Part shown: piece after piece, positions 18,857 to 26,805 of the stretch
Layout: each line of letters opens with the position of its first letter
How positions within the stretch are numbered: position 1 is the stretch's first letter
NCBI GenBank assembly: GCA_031283685.1
Contig: JAITBI010000027.1
Location: 1 to 44,945 of the forward strand
DNA from: Puniceicoccales bacterium
GTDB lineage: Bacteria > Verrucomicrobiota > Verrucomicrobiia > Opitutales > JAIRKQ01
DNA: 44,945 nucleotides
Direction of reading: 5' to 3'
Program-made: the position numbers and the translations under genes
The notes under the pieces: model-generated
Told to the model about the DNA's origin: nothing
What the model saw: only the letters and a program-made list of their open reading frames with translations
The model's database searches: none

Positions 18857-20454
18857 CTTACGAGAATTTCAGATTGTTGCCCTAGTATTATATCAAACGA
18901 AAAAGGTAAAATATCACCATTTACCAGTGACATTTGTATGTTCGCAATGTGATCGATTCCCCTTATTTCACCCAACGACGATATCAATTCTTCGATGATT
19001 TTGTTGATTAATTTTTTTGTTTCACCATCACCGATCCATATTTTCGCTGAAACTTCAACCTTGTTATTGCCATTGTCATCCTTTTTGTCTGCCCATGTGA
19101 ACGATTCTATCCAGGCAGTTTTCAAGTTCTCCATTTTACATTGGACTTCGTTGAATAAATCTGCCCAAGCAGCTTGAGAATACAGGGATAATTTAGCATT
19201 CGTGATAAATGAGCGCAAAACTTCATATTCTTCGTGGACTTCTTCATACCTGACAATATCCGCGTTAACTTCAAGCAATTTTGCTTCCAGTCGCCATTTT
19301 TTGGTTTCAAGATTTATCGCGTCTTTTTTTAATATTTTTAATCCCGTTAATAATGCTAACGTCATGACGATAAAAATAAGTAAATACCCAAAATTTTGAC
19401 GCTGGAATTCCACTTGGCTTGAAAAATCTACGGAAAACAGCTTCAACGGTTGCACTTGTTTAGAAACCAAACAATACACTGCCCCAACAAATACACCTAT
19501 ATTATTTTTTACGAGCATTATCTCTTCTTCGCGCAGATTACATGCAAATTTGTGCTTAAAAGTATCAAACATGTCGATAATTTCCATATCTTTTGCGGTA
19601 TTGAATGCATCGTACAGGTGGCTTTCACTCCCTGTCAGGTACAACTTTTTTATCGGATGCTGCTTCAAGGTTCTGCAGTAAAACAGTTCAGATTTTTTAA
19701 TTTCCTGGCGCAATTTTTGAGAAAATTGTTTTAGGTAGTAGGTCATGAATGCACGATTTTCACCTTCCTGATTGCTAGAAAATTTCGAAAGCAAAAGTTT
19801 AGCCTTTTCAAAAGATACTTTTTGCGATTCTGCAATCGTTTTAATTAGCTGTATTCCCGTAATAGGTACACTACGAAAGTATTCCGCGCCATTCCCAATG
19901 CACGCTAAATATGATGAATTTTCTCCCACATGTACCAGCATGGAATTCATTGGAGAATCGGCATATTTCTGAATGGCGATGGTATTGAGCACTATTTCCG
20001 GACAAATATATGAAAAATCTATTTTATTGCGAATCAGGATATCAACTATTTGTTCCGATACTGCCCTCGGAATGGCAACCCCAAGAGCATGATTTGATTG
20101 ATCATTGTCCCAATAAATATCCAAACACCACTCCCTGGTCCCTCCAGGGAAATTATGTTCACACTCAAATTTAAATGCTTCCTGAATACTTTTTTCCGTT
20201 ACTTCTGGAATTTGAATGTGCTTTATAAAAACTTGGTCGTTGGGCGGAACGATTAGCGTTATTCTTTTTTTCATCGCTTTTGGGATTTGAGATACCGCTT
20301 TTGCAAAAGCCTGTAACCAACCTTCGACATTTTCCTTGCAATCTTCTTCAGACTGGATTGCGTAGGATTCCACTTTTACGAAAATTCCCTGGCCATCGAC
20401 TTCCATTAGCGTGATCGATTCCATACCGCAATACATTATGACATTATTAGCCAT
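18853..20454 (-). CDS. PilM-PilN fusion, type IV pilus/T2SS alignment complex
   Basis: The 533 residues fuse two components normally separate. Residues 1-330 resemble PilM, an actin-like cytoplasmic protein, including a segment like its nucleotide-binding region (SMLVHVGENSSYLACIGNG, 171-189) and LYLTGSESHL near 271. Residues 355-374 are a single membrane helix, followed by a coiled coil (about 378-415) and a periplasmic ferredoxin-like domain, as in PilN. GspL of type II secretion has the same overall layout, so this could serve either machine. It follows two Bat-like relics by 69 bases and is coupled to the PilO-like gene. No pilus ATPase, platform or secretin gene is in the window. Confidence 0.72.
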   Translation of the reverse strand: MANNVIMYCGMESITLMEVDGQGIFVKVESYAIQSEEDCKENVEGWLQAFAKAVSQIPKAMKKRITLIVPPNDQVFIKHIQIPEVTEKSIQEAFKFECEHNFPGGTREWCLDIYWDNDQSNHALGVAIPRAVSEQIVDILIRNKIDFSYICPEIVLNTIAIQKYADSPMNSMLVHVGENSSYLACIGNGAEYFRSVPITGIQLIKTIAESQKVSFEKAKLLLSKFSSNQEGENRAFMTYYLKQFSQKLRQEIKKSELFYCRTLKQHPIKKLYLTGSESHLYDAFNTAKDMEIIDMFDTFKHKFACNLREEEIMLVKNNIGVFVGAVYCLVSKQVQPLKLFSVDFSSQVEFQRQNFGYLLIFIVMTLALLTGLKILKKDAINLETKKWRLEAKLLEVNADIVRYEEVHEEYEVLRSFITNAKLSLYSQAAWADLFNEVQCKMENLKTAWIESFTWADKKDDNGNNKVEVSAKIWIGDGETKKLINKIIEELISSLGEIRGIDHIANIQMSLVNGDILPFSFDIILGQQSEILVR

Positions 20455-20523
20455 TTTTTATGAATTTTATGCGAATTGATAAACTTTTCAAGCTATCTTG
20501 CAATGATTCTTATTTCAACACCT

Positions 20524-20898
20524 TCAAGCATGGGGCGATTTTTTGTCGACGTAATGGTTTTTAGCATGTTTCCTGGCTGAAACCAATTGTTCGACAATGA
20601 GTAAAATAATCAAAAATTTTGTCAAATCCCGACTTGTGCTGATTTTTAGCATAAAGTTTCCTGTTTTTCTGTCTCCTACCAATAGAAGAGAATATATGCA
20701 CGAAATGACCACACAAAGCAATACTTTGATTTTGAAATTCACGCCGCTAAAGTTTGATAAAATTTTACCCTGCATCTTTTCATCCGATAAAATTTTCAAT
20801 TTTTTATTCCTATGGTATAGGCTATAAATAAATAATAGGGCGACACAAAATGGTGCCATCAGCGCGGCTAGAAAAACCTTAATATCGGCGAAAACCAT
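20524..20898 (-). CDS. BatB-like membrane protein lacking its vWA domain
   Basis: The 124 residues consist of an N-terminal membrane helix (about 7-27), a basic linker (LYHRNKKLKILSDEKM), a second helix (about 57-75) and a third near the C-terminus (about 91-106) ending in basic residues. This is the start and end of a BatB/vWA-type Bat protein, whose normal layout is two helices, a vWA domain of about 200 residues and a last helix. Here the second helix runs through LLLVGDRKTG almost directly into the last one. No leftover vWA sequence lies in any frame. It starts 3 bases after the batA-like stop. The function is unknown; it may be a scaffold or a decaying gene. Confidence 0.5.
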   Translation of the reverse strand: MVFADIKVFLAALMAPFCVALLFIYSLYHRNKKLKILSDEKMQGKILSNFSGVNFKIKVLLCVVISCIYSLLLVGDRKTGNFMLKISTSRDLTKFLIILLIVEQLVSARKHAKNHYVDKKSPHA

Positions 20899-20901
20899 AG
20901 G

Positions 20902-21240
20902 TTACGGAATTTTTTGAAGGAAGGTGTTGCGCAAAAACATTTCCAAGAGAAAACATATCAGGCTTGCCACTACTAGATAATAGCTACATCGTATTATAAA
21001 TGTTTCCATAATAACCATTGGTTCCGCATATGCTAATAATAATAGCAGTACCGCAAGTATTCTATAATGAATGAGAGAATTTCCGGAAGGTTTTATATTC
21101 ACTCCAATGATTTTTTTCAGTAGTGATCCATCGGGAATTACAATGGACGGTTGACGAACATGTTTGCGATAAATACCTTTGAAAATCGGTAAAAACAATA
21201 AATACAATAGGATATGAGGGTATAAAAAAATTATGTTCAT
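20902..21240 (-). CDS. BatA-like membrane protein lacking its vWA domain
   Basis: The 112 residues start with a membrane helix, then a segment QPSIVIPDGSLLKKI that resembles the short strand ahead of the second helix in BatA proteins, then HYRILAVLLLLLAYAEP, which matches the family's second helix ending in ARP. The chain then goes straight to a C-terminal helix ending LLEMFLRNTFLQKIP, which closely matches the typical BatA tail (LLLE..LRRT.LR.LP). The metal-binding vWA domain that normally lies between is absent. It is the first gene of the minus-strand run to the PilO-like gene. The same batA-then-batB order is found in normal Bat operons, which supports the identification. Confidence 0.55.
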   Translation of the reverse strand: MNIIFLYPHILLYLLFLPIFKGIYRKHVRQPSIVIPDGSLLKKIIGVNIKPSGNSLIHYRILAVLLLLLAYAEPMVIMETFIIRCSYYLVVASLICFLLEMFLRNTFLQKIP

Positions 21241-21354
21241 CTATTGGTGTTCGAATTATAAAGGCTTATATTTTCTGTTAATTTTTATGTCTTTGCAATA
21301 AAATAATCAATGGTGGCAGGGCATTGACTTTTATTATTTTGCCGAGATGATCGA

Positions 21355-22218
21355 ATGTCTGTGAAGGTAATCATAGCAAAAGTTTCTGGATTTTGTGGCG
21401 GAGTAAAACGTGTCCTAGGACTGGCCTATGACGCGTGTAGGCAATGTACCGGTCAAGTATATGTTGCCGGTGAACTTGTTCACAATAAAGAAGTCATGGA
21501 AAATGTAAAAGCTGCCGGTGCAAAATTGCTCAAGGATTGTGATTTGAAGAAAATTACTCCGCAAGATGCCCTTCTAATCCGTGCCCATGGGTATCCCAGA
21601 GAGCAATTGGCAAAGTTCCATAAACTTTTTAATACCGTCATTGATGGGACCTGTCCGCATGTTGTCAGGATATCAAAAATGATAGAATGCGAATCAGAGA
21701 AAGGGAAAGCCATACTCGTCGTCGGAGATAAATCTCATCCAGAAGTACAAACATTGGTAAGTTTTGCAAAGGCTGACAAGGTATACGTAATAAATTCTGA
21801 GGAAGAATTGGGGCATTTGAAAGATAGCCTGAATAAAATATTGGTAATTGCCCAATCTACCATCGACGAAAGTTCTTTTAAAAATTTTTCCAATAAAATT
21901 TCAAAAATATATCCACATGCCGAAATAAAGAACACAATTTGCAACTCATCACGTAGACGTCAACAGGCAATCTTGGACTTCGAAAAGGAAGGTGTACAGG
22001 CCGTCATCATTGCCGGAGGAATACACTCCAATAACACTCGAACGTTGGCACAAATCGCCCAAAAGATTGGTTTTATCGCGTTCCATGTAGAAACCGCCAC
22101 AGATTTACCAATTCAAAGGCTGAAAACTTTCCATGTCATTGGGGTCATAGGCGGAGCATCAACGGACGAAAAAACAACAAAAGAAATAGTTGCTAAACTC
22201 CTAGCCTTAGAAAACTAA
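21355..22218 (+). CDS. ispH: 4-hydroxy-3-methylbut-2-enyl diphosphate reductase
   Basis: IspH makes IPP and DMAPP from HMBPP, the last step of the MEP isoprenoid pathway. The 287 residues carry the three cluster cysteines Cys14 (GFCGGV), Cys100 (GTCPHV) and Cys196 (NTICNSS), plus substrate-binding His43, His78 and His128 and the catalytic Glu130 in HPE. The segment after Cys196 reads NSSRRRQ, where the family usually has NATxxRQ. It is divergent from the Bat-like/Pil operon across 114 bases. Together with ispG at 27807-28970 it supplies the two [4Fe-4S] steps of the pathway. Confidence 0.96.
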   Translation: MSVKVIIAKVSGFCGGVKRVLGLAYDACRQCTGQVYVAGELVHNKEVMENVKAAGAKLLKDCDLKKITPQDALLIRAHGYPREQLAKFHKLFNTVIDGTCPHVVRISKMIECESEKGKAILVVGDKSHPEVQTLVSFAKADKVYVINSEEELGHLKDSLNKILVIAQSTIDESSFKNFSNKISKIYPHAEIKNTICNSSRRRQQAILDFEKEGVQAVIIAGGIHSNNTRTLAQIAQKIGFIAFHVETATDLPIQRLKTFHVIGVIGGASTDEKTTKEIVAKLLALEN

Positions 22219-22332
22219 ACGGCAAACGTTTTAATTCTTGTTCCACAATTTTTCCATCTTTCTGCGAATTGTAAAAACTTTTGCTAAATTTCCTTGCCTT
22301 AGAATGAAAAATGCATATATTGTCATTCATAA

Positions 22333-23436
22333 ATGAATAAATTATTCAAGACAGTGTGTGTTTGTGTTGCGGCTGCCATAGGGAGTACAGGATGCCAATC
22401 AATGGGGCCTAAAATTATTGAACATTCCCATCCTCAATACAACAATGCTGTGGTGTCGGTCATAGACAATCAGCTATTGTTGAATATCGTTCGCTTAAAG
22501 TATCGCGAAAATCCTTTTTTCCTAGAAGTCAACGGCATAACAGAATCGCGCAATGCAGGAGCCGATAGTGGTTTGAAATCTATGGAATGGTTTCCCCACG
22601 ATGTCTCTAGTAAAACTAAAGTTATGCCAACTTTTTTAATGAAAAACTACCAAATTCCGACAATTTCCTATCGTCCCGTACGAGGGAAAGAATTCATCAA
22701 ATACATGATGACACCAATCCCATTAAATGTAACCCTTGGCATGTCGTCTTCGGGCTGGAAATTGCAAAGGGTGTTCAACACATGTGTTGAAAAAATAAAT
22801 GACGTGGAAAATGCCCCAAGTGCTTCGGGACCAACTCCACGGAATAAGCCAAAATATGAAAAATTCTATGAAATGACGGATTTACTAAAAAAATTAGAAG
22901 ACGCCAACCTCATTGCCATTGGTATTGATCCTAATAATCAACAAGGTTTGGTTATGCGCATAAAGCAAGATACAACAAGCAATGCAGATGTCATCAAGTT
23001 TAAACAAATTCTCGGCCTTGACCAAAATAAAAATGAATTTTTCTTTGATAGTAACTTTCTAAAAACTGGTAGTAATGGTCTAGTAGTTCGCACTAGGTCA
23101 TTGATGGGGGTCTTGTTTTACTTATCCCATGCCGTAGATGTTCCTCTCGAAGATATCGAAAATGGTGTAGTCCAAACGACGGTTATGGAAGATGGGTCCG
23201 TGTTTGACTGGTCACAGAATGCAAGTGGCACACTATTGAAGGTACATTGTTCCAAAAACAAACCACGGGATGCTTTTGTCGCCACATACTATCGTGATCA
23301 CTGGTTTTATATTGCGGACAATGATTTACACTCGAAATCCACATTTATGTTTGTTTCGATGTTGTTCAATCTGCAGGCAGGCGAAGCATCTTCGGCTGAC
23401 GTTGCTCCGACGCTGACGATTCCAGTAGGAAGGTAA
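22333..23436 (+). CDS. Putative outer-membrane lipoprotein of unknown function
   Basis: The 367 residues begin with a signal peptide (MNKLFKTVCVCVAAAI) and a lipobox-like STGC at Cys21. The mature part has conserved-looking blocks: NAVVSVIDNQLLLNIVRLKY at the N-terminus, VVRTRSLMGVLFYLSHAVDV in the middle and DAFVATYYRDHWFYIADNDL near the C-terminus, ending FMFVSMLFNLQAG. I recall such blocks in an uncharacterised lipoprotein family found in several Gram-negative phyla, but I cannot name it. It has no recognisable catalytic motif. It stands between ispH and prmA on the same strand with a 114-base leader, so it may have its own promoter. Confidence 0.7.
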   Translation: MNKLFKTVCVCVAAAIGSTGCQSMGPKIIEHSHPQYNNAVVSVIDNQLLLNIVRLKYRENPFFLEVNGITESRNAGADSGLKSMEWFPHDVSSKTKVMPTFLMKNYQIPTISYRPVRGKEFIKYMMTPIPLNVTLGMSSSGWKLQRVFNTCVEKINDVENAPSASGPTPRNKPKYEKFYEMTDLLKKLEDANLIAIGIDPNNQQGLVMRIKQDTTSNADVIKFKQILGLDQNKNEFFFDSNFLKTGSNGLVVRTRSLMGVLFYLSHAVDVPLEDIENGVVQTTVMEDGSVFDWSQNASGTLLKVHCSKNKPRDAFVATYYRDHWFYIADNDLHSKSTFMFVSMLFNLQAGEASSADVAPTLTIPVGR

Positions 23437-23463
23437 TTTTGGATAGCGGGCTTAGGAAGTAAT

Positions 23464-23507
23464 GGGAATAAAATTAACCTTGCCTCACTGAGCCTTATTT
23501 TTATCCC
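23464..23507 (+). terminator. Possible hairpin between the lipoprotein gene and prmA
   Basis: GGGA and AAAAT on the left arm can pair with ATTTT and TCCC on the right arm across a short internal mismatch and an 18- to 20-base loop. A run of six T occurs at 23519-23524 but is not directly attached, so termination is doubtful. Confidence 0.25.
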
Positions 23508-23536
23508 AGGGAAACTTTTGTTTTTTGAGCGTATTT

Positions 23537-24427
23537 ATGCTAAAAATTTTTTCGAAGATTCTATCCCGGGAAAGTGCAAATTTAATTGGTGAATTTTTGG
23601 ACGACCAAAAATTGGTTCAGTGGAGTATCGAGAAAGATTGTCTACGCGATGAATATTTTTTATGCGGCTATGTTCCCAATGAGCAGGTTGGTAATGCGGA
23701 TTTTGCCAAGATAAAGTCTACTTTTAGCGACCTAGGAAACACCGAAATTTCAACCATAAATCCTTCCGATTGGGAAGAGGTATATAAAAAATCTGCTAAA
23801 CTATGGAAATGCGAAGATTTATATTGGGTTCCAACTTTCCTAAAAGGTGAAGTTAAAATTCCCGAAGACGGAATAAGGGTGTACATAGAGCCTGGAATGG
23901 CATTTGGATCTGGAAGCCATGAAACTTCACGGTTATGCGCCCGAGCGTTAGTAATGTTTAAAAGCTTATATAAGAAGACCAACGATTTGATAATAAAAAG
24001 TTGTATCGACATTGGCTGTGGTTCCGGCATATTAGGCATTTCAGCGCTGAAATTGGGGTTGTCCCATGCCACATTTATCGACATTGACGCGGATGCCACA
24101 AGAATTAGCCGAGAAAATGCACTGGCAAATGGGTTGTTCCTAGACCAGATGGATTTTGTCACTGGCGATGTTAGGGTGAGTCTACTGGGTAGACATGCGG
24201 ATTTGTTGATGGCAAATATTTTGTCAAACGTCCTCATTGAGAATGCCGATTTGTTAGTGAATTCCGTAAAACCTGGAGGCTTATTATGTGTAAGTGGAAT
24301 TTTAAAGGACGAAAAATTTAACGTAGCTTCTGAATTCACAAAATTTATCAAAAAAAGGTGGGCATCCGTGGTAGAAAGCTCCATGGACGATGGAGAATGG
24401 TCTCTGTTGGCATATTTTCGCGGATAA
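23537..24427 (+). CDS. prmA: Ribosomal protein L11 methyltransferase
   Basis: PrmA methylates L11, the product of rplK in this window. From ATG 23537 the protein has 296 residues; a TTG at 23525 adds four. The N-terminal substrate-recognition part is divergent. The catalytic domain shows the family's EPGMAFGSGSHETSRLC block, the SAM-binding CIDIGCGSGILGISALKLG and the MANILSNVL motif, which corresponds to the NPPY-like motif of PrmA (usually ANIL). The final YFRG is close to the usual ending. The GTxxH variant reads GSGSH. Confidence 0.92.
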   Translation: MLKIFSKILSRESANLIGEFLDDQKLVQWSIEKDCLRDEYFLCGYVPNEQVGNADFAKIKSTFSDLGNTEISTINPSDWEEVYKKSAKLWKCEDLYWVPTFLKGEVKIPEDGIRVYIEPGMAFGSGSHETSRLCARALVMFKSLYKKTNDLIIKSCIDIGCGSGILGISALKLGLSHATFIDIDADATRISRENALANGLFLDQMDFVTGDVRVSLLGRHADLLMANILSNVLIENADLLVNSVKPGGLLCVSGILKDEKFNVASEFTKFIKKRWASVVESSMDDGEWSLLAYFRG

Positions 24428-24457
24428 ATTTACTTGCCTTTAGGGATGAAATAAAGC

Positions 24458-24838
24458 ATGTTTACTCCTATGAAAAATGGAAATTCGATACCTAGGGGTC
24501 TATTGGTGGGTTTAATTATTTGGTTATTTCCAATGGCCGTTGGGTGTACACAGACCGGCGGAACATTGGGTGATACTCCTACTGGTACTGGGACAAGTGT
24601 CAGGGTAGGGTGTGCAATTGAAGGCAAAGGGGAAGCCGCCCTCGGAGATACCATAGGAGGGTTAGGAAGTGAAGCCGCGGCACGAAAGGAACAGACGTTG
24701 TCCGCAAAAACTTCACACAAAGAGACAGCCGCTCACACCCATGAGCATAGGTTGGAACTTGAAAAACAAAAACTTGAAGTGGAATGTCAACGGACTGAGT
24801 CAGAGAAGGAAACGCCAGAGCTTGAAAAAGCAAAGTAG
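24458..24838 (+). CDS. Small glycine-rich putative lipoprotein
   Basis: The 126 residues have an N-terminal hydrophobic segment (LLVGLIIWLFPMAVGC) ending in a lipobox-like AVGC at Cys30. A glycine-rich stretch follows (about 33-70) that recalls glycine-zipper lipoproteins, though the regular G-x3-G spacing is poor and several positions are polar. The C-terminal 45 residues are highly charged and predicted coiled coil (HEHRLELEKQKLEVE). It starts 30 bases after prmA and ends 34 bases before the next gene. I do not recognise a specific function, and the eroded zipper suggests relaxed constraint. Confidence 0.5.
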   Translation: MFTPMKNGNSIPRGLLVGLIIWLFPMAVGCTQTGGTLGDTPTGTGTSVRVGCAIEGKGEAALGDTIGGLGSEAAARKEQTLSAKTSHKETAAHTHEHRLELEKQKLEVECQRTESEKETPELEKAK

Positions 24839-24872
24839 GATTTGTCCCATTAGGAAGTTAAAGTAGGACACC

Positions 24873-26450
24873 ATGTCAGCCGAAGGAGATAATATTACGG
24901 ATTTGAGTGAGTTGGAAAATTTCTCATTTCAACCGAAGTGGGAGAAACAAAAGATAGAAGACTTTTCCTATCCACATGCGAAAAATAATGAAAAAAGCTT
25001 TCGCGGGCCAAGGTATGTCTCCGATGGCGCAGGCTCTAAAAAAAATCCTTGGCAAGAGAGAAAGGAAAGGAAGAATTTCCCTCAGGGTGGTTCTCGTCCC
25101 CAAAGGTTTGACAGGTCAGGTAGGAATAGATATGGTAGAAAATTGACAAAGACTCAAAACCTTTATCGACCTTTCGACCCGATAGTTGATGTCGAATTTT
25201 ACCCCAATGATACGGGTTTTGATGCCATAATATCTGCCCTGAAGTCTACCCATAAGACCTATGAATTATTTTCCGTGGCAAAGCTATTTCTAGAAAAGCC
25301 GGAACGATTTGCGATGGTGGTAAAGAAAAAAAGTACCCAGGAAGATAAATATCTTTATTTGACTACCGACGACAATTTCATTTTTGAAACAGCAAATGAA
25401 GCGATTGACCACGTAGTAGAAAATTACGCGGGGAAATATTTTGACATCGAAGAACAGGAAGTTCCTCCACCCACAGGAAAGTTTATCTGTTTGCACAAGT
25501 GTGGCATGACGGGCAAGGTTTTGGGCCCGCCGAATTACCACAAATATCAAGAAATTTTGGTGACGCACCACGATAGATTCTTGCCGCGCGTTCCTTTCGA
25601 AAAGTTTAAAGCGAGAATAGAAAAAATTACATCCGAAGAAGAAATAGAAAACTGGAAAGTTCAGTCTTCCAAGGTGCAAATTTTCAGGCCTAAAAGGCAA
25701 GAAGACTCCGTCGAAAAAATAGAGTTAAAATCTACGGGCGAGGTAAAGAAATATTTCATCGAACATCTCAAGGATCAAGCTATTACCAGCTATGATTCGG
25801 TGCGGGTTCCCGGTGAAACCTTCGATAGGATGCCGAAAAGTTTATTGAGCAAGTCAATCTTTGTCCTAATTAGCAGAGAAAAATCTTTTCCACTGAACTT
25901 TGCGAATAATTTGCGGGGACGTCTGGGACGTTCCGGTTTCATAATCTATAAAATTGGTAGCAAATCTGGTATCAGCTATGTTTCCGGAATTAGGCGTAAG
26001 TTTAGGCGGCCCGGAGATGTTTTCACGGATGATGTTCAGAAAATTATCACCATCATAGATGCTAATCCCAAAATTTTCATCACATCCCTATGTCTACAGT
26101 ACACACAAGGATGTCTTGGAACTCTTTCCGATGGTCTCGAAAAAGGAAGCGATCAAGCGTCAATGTCTGCTTCGACATCCCAAGAAACCTCAAGTGACAC
26201 GGAAAGCGTAGCAGTGTCCCCTTTGAACTCTCCCCAAAAATCCGTAGGTCAGGAATTTTTCAAAAATTTACACTGGTTGATCCGCGAAGGATATGTCATA
26301 GAATTTGAGGATGGCACACTGGTTTCTACCGAAATAATCGCACAGAAAGAACAGCCAAAGATAGAGGCGGAAGCGGAGTCAAAAGTTGTTGCAGAATCAG
26401 CAAATGAAGATGTGGGGAACAAATCCACAGAGGCCAGCGAAAAAGTTTAG
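24873..26450 (+). CDS. Conserved hypothetical protein, Opitutales-type
   Basis: The 525 residues divide into a polar, basic N-terminus (1-100) rich in Arg, Lys and Gly (RKNFPQGGSRPQRFDRSGR), which could bind nucleic acid, and a long central region (100-400). The central region includes DVEFYPNDTGFDAIISALKS, a LFLEKPERF motif, CGMTGKVLGPPNYHKYQEIL and a GRLGRSGFIIYKIGSKSGISY motif. A Ser/Thr-rich spacer (430-455) leads to HWLIREGYVIEFEDGTLV and an acidic tail. I recall proteins of this plan, annotated only as hypothetical, in Opitutaceae. No function is assigned. Its stop codon shares bases with the convergent pseudopilin gene. Confidence 0.75.
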   Translation: MSAEGDNITDLSELENFSFQPKWEKQKIEDFSYPHAKNNEKSFRGPRYVSDGAGSKKNPWQERKERKNFPQGGSRPQRFDRSGRNRYGRKLTKTQNLYRPFDPIVDVEFYPNDTGFDAIISALKSTHKTYELFSVAKLFLEKPERFAMVVKKKSTQEDKYLYLTTDDNFIFETANEAIDHVVENYAGKYFDIEEQEVPPPTGKFICLHKCGMTGKVLGPPNYHKYQEILVTHHDRFLPRVPFEKFKARIEKITSEEEIENWKVQSSKVQIFRPKRQEDSVEKIELKSTGEVKKYFIEHLKDQAITSYDSVRVPGETFDRMPKSLLSKSIFVLISREKSFPLNFANNLRGRLGRSGFIIYKIGSKSGISYVSGIRRKFRRPGDVFTDDVQKIITIIDANPKIFITSLCLQYTQGCLGTLSDGLEKGSDQASMSASTSQETSSDTESVAVSPLNSPQKSVGQEFFKNLHWLIREGYVIEFEDGTLVSTEIIAQKEQPKIEAEAESKVVAESANEDVGNKSTEASEKV

Positions 26451-26800
26451 GGAATATACTCATACAGGTGTGTTACGATCTCTCGGGATAGGCCGGGATA
26501 TTTTTTTATGGTGAGTGTCCAAAGCTGGAGATTAGATTTTACAGACTGCGCCTGGCATGTTGCTTCAAAATGTGCATTCGGATCAAACAAACAATGGACT
26601 TGCTTTTCAGACCGCAGATCTTGCCTATGAGTCATGCAATTATCTATGTCTGCTATTAGGGCAACAGCCGTTTGATCAACCCTTGGCACGGTTGCATGTT
26701 CCATAAAACATTTTATCATGGCCAACATAGCAGTCGTAAAAAGCATAATTGCACATAAGACTTCAATCAAAGAAAAAGCTTTTCGATTGCCGGGTTTCAT
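26447..26800 (-). CDS. Type II secretion/pilus pseudopilin, GspI-like
   Basis: The 117 residues begin with a short basic leader (MKPGNRKA) and the class III signal FSLIEVLCAIMLF, with Glu at +5 of the mature protein. The residue before the cleavage point is Ala, where most prepilins have Gly. The rest is short with two cysteines. Its size, EVL motif and position after G- and H-like genes suggest the minor pseudopilin I. It starts 5 bases after the H-like stop. No J or K gene follows; the next gene is convergent and overlaps the stop. Confidence 0.7.
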   Translation of the reverse strand: MKPGNRKAFSLIEVLCAIMLFTTAMLAMIKCFMEHATVPRVDQTAVALIADIDNCMTHRQDLRSEKQVHCLFDPNAHFEATCQAQSVKSNLQLWTLTIKKYPGLSREIVTHLYEYIP

Positions 26801-26805
26801 CTCTT

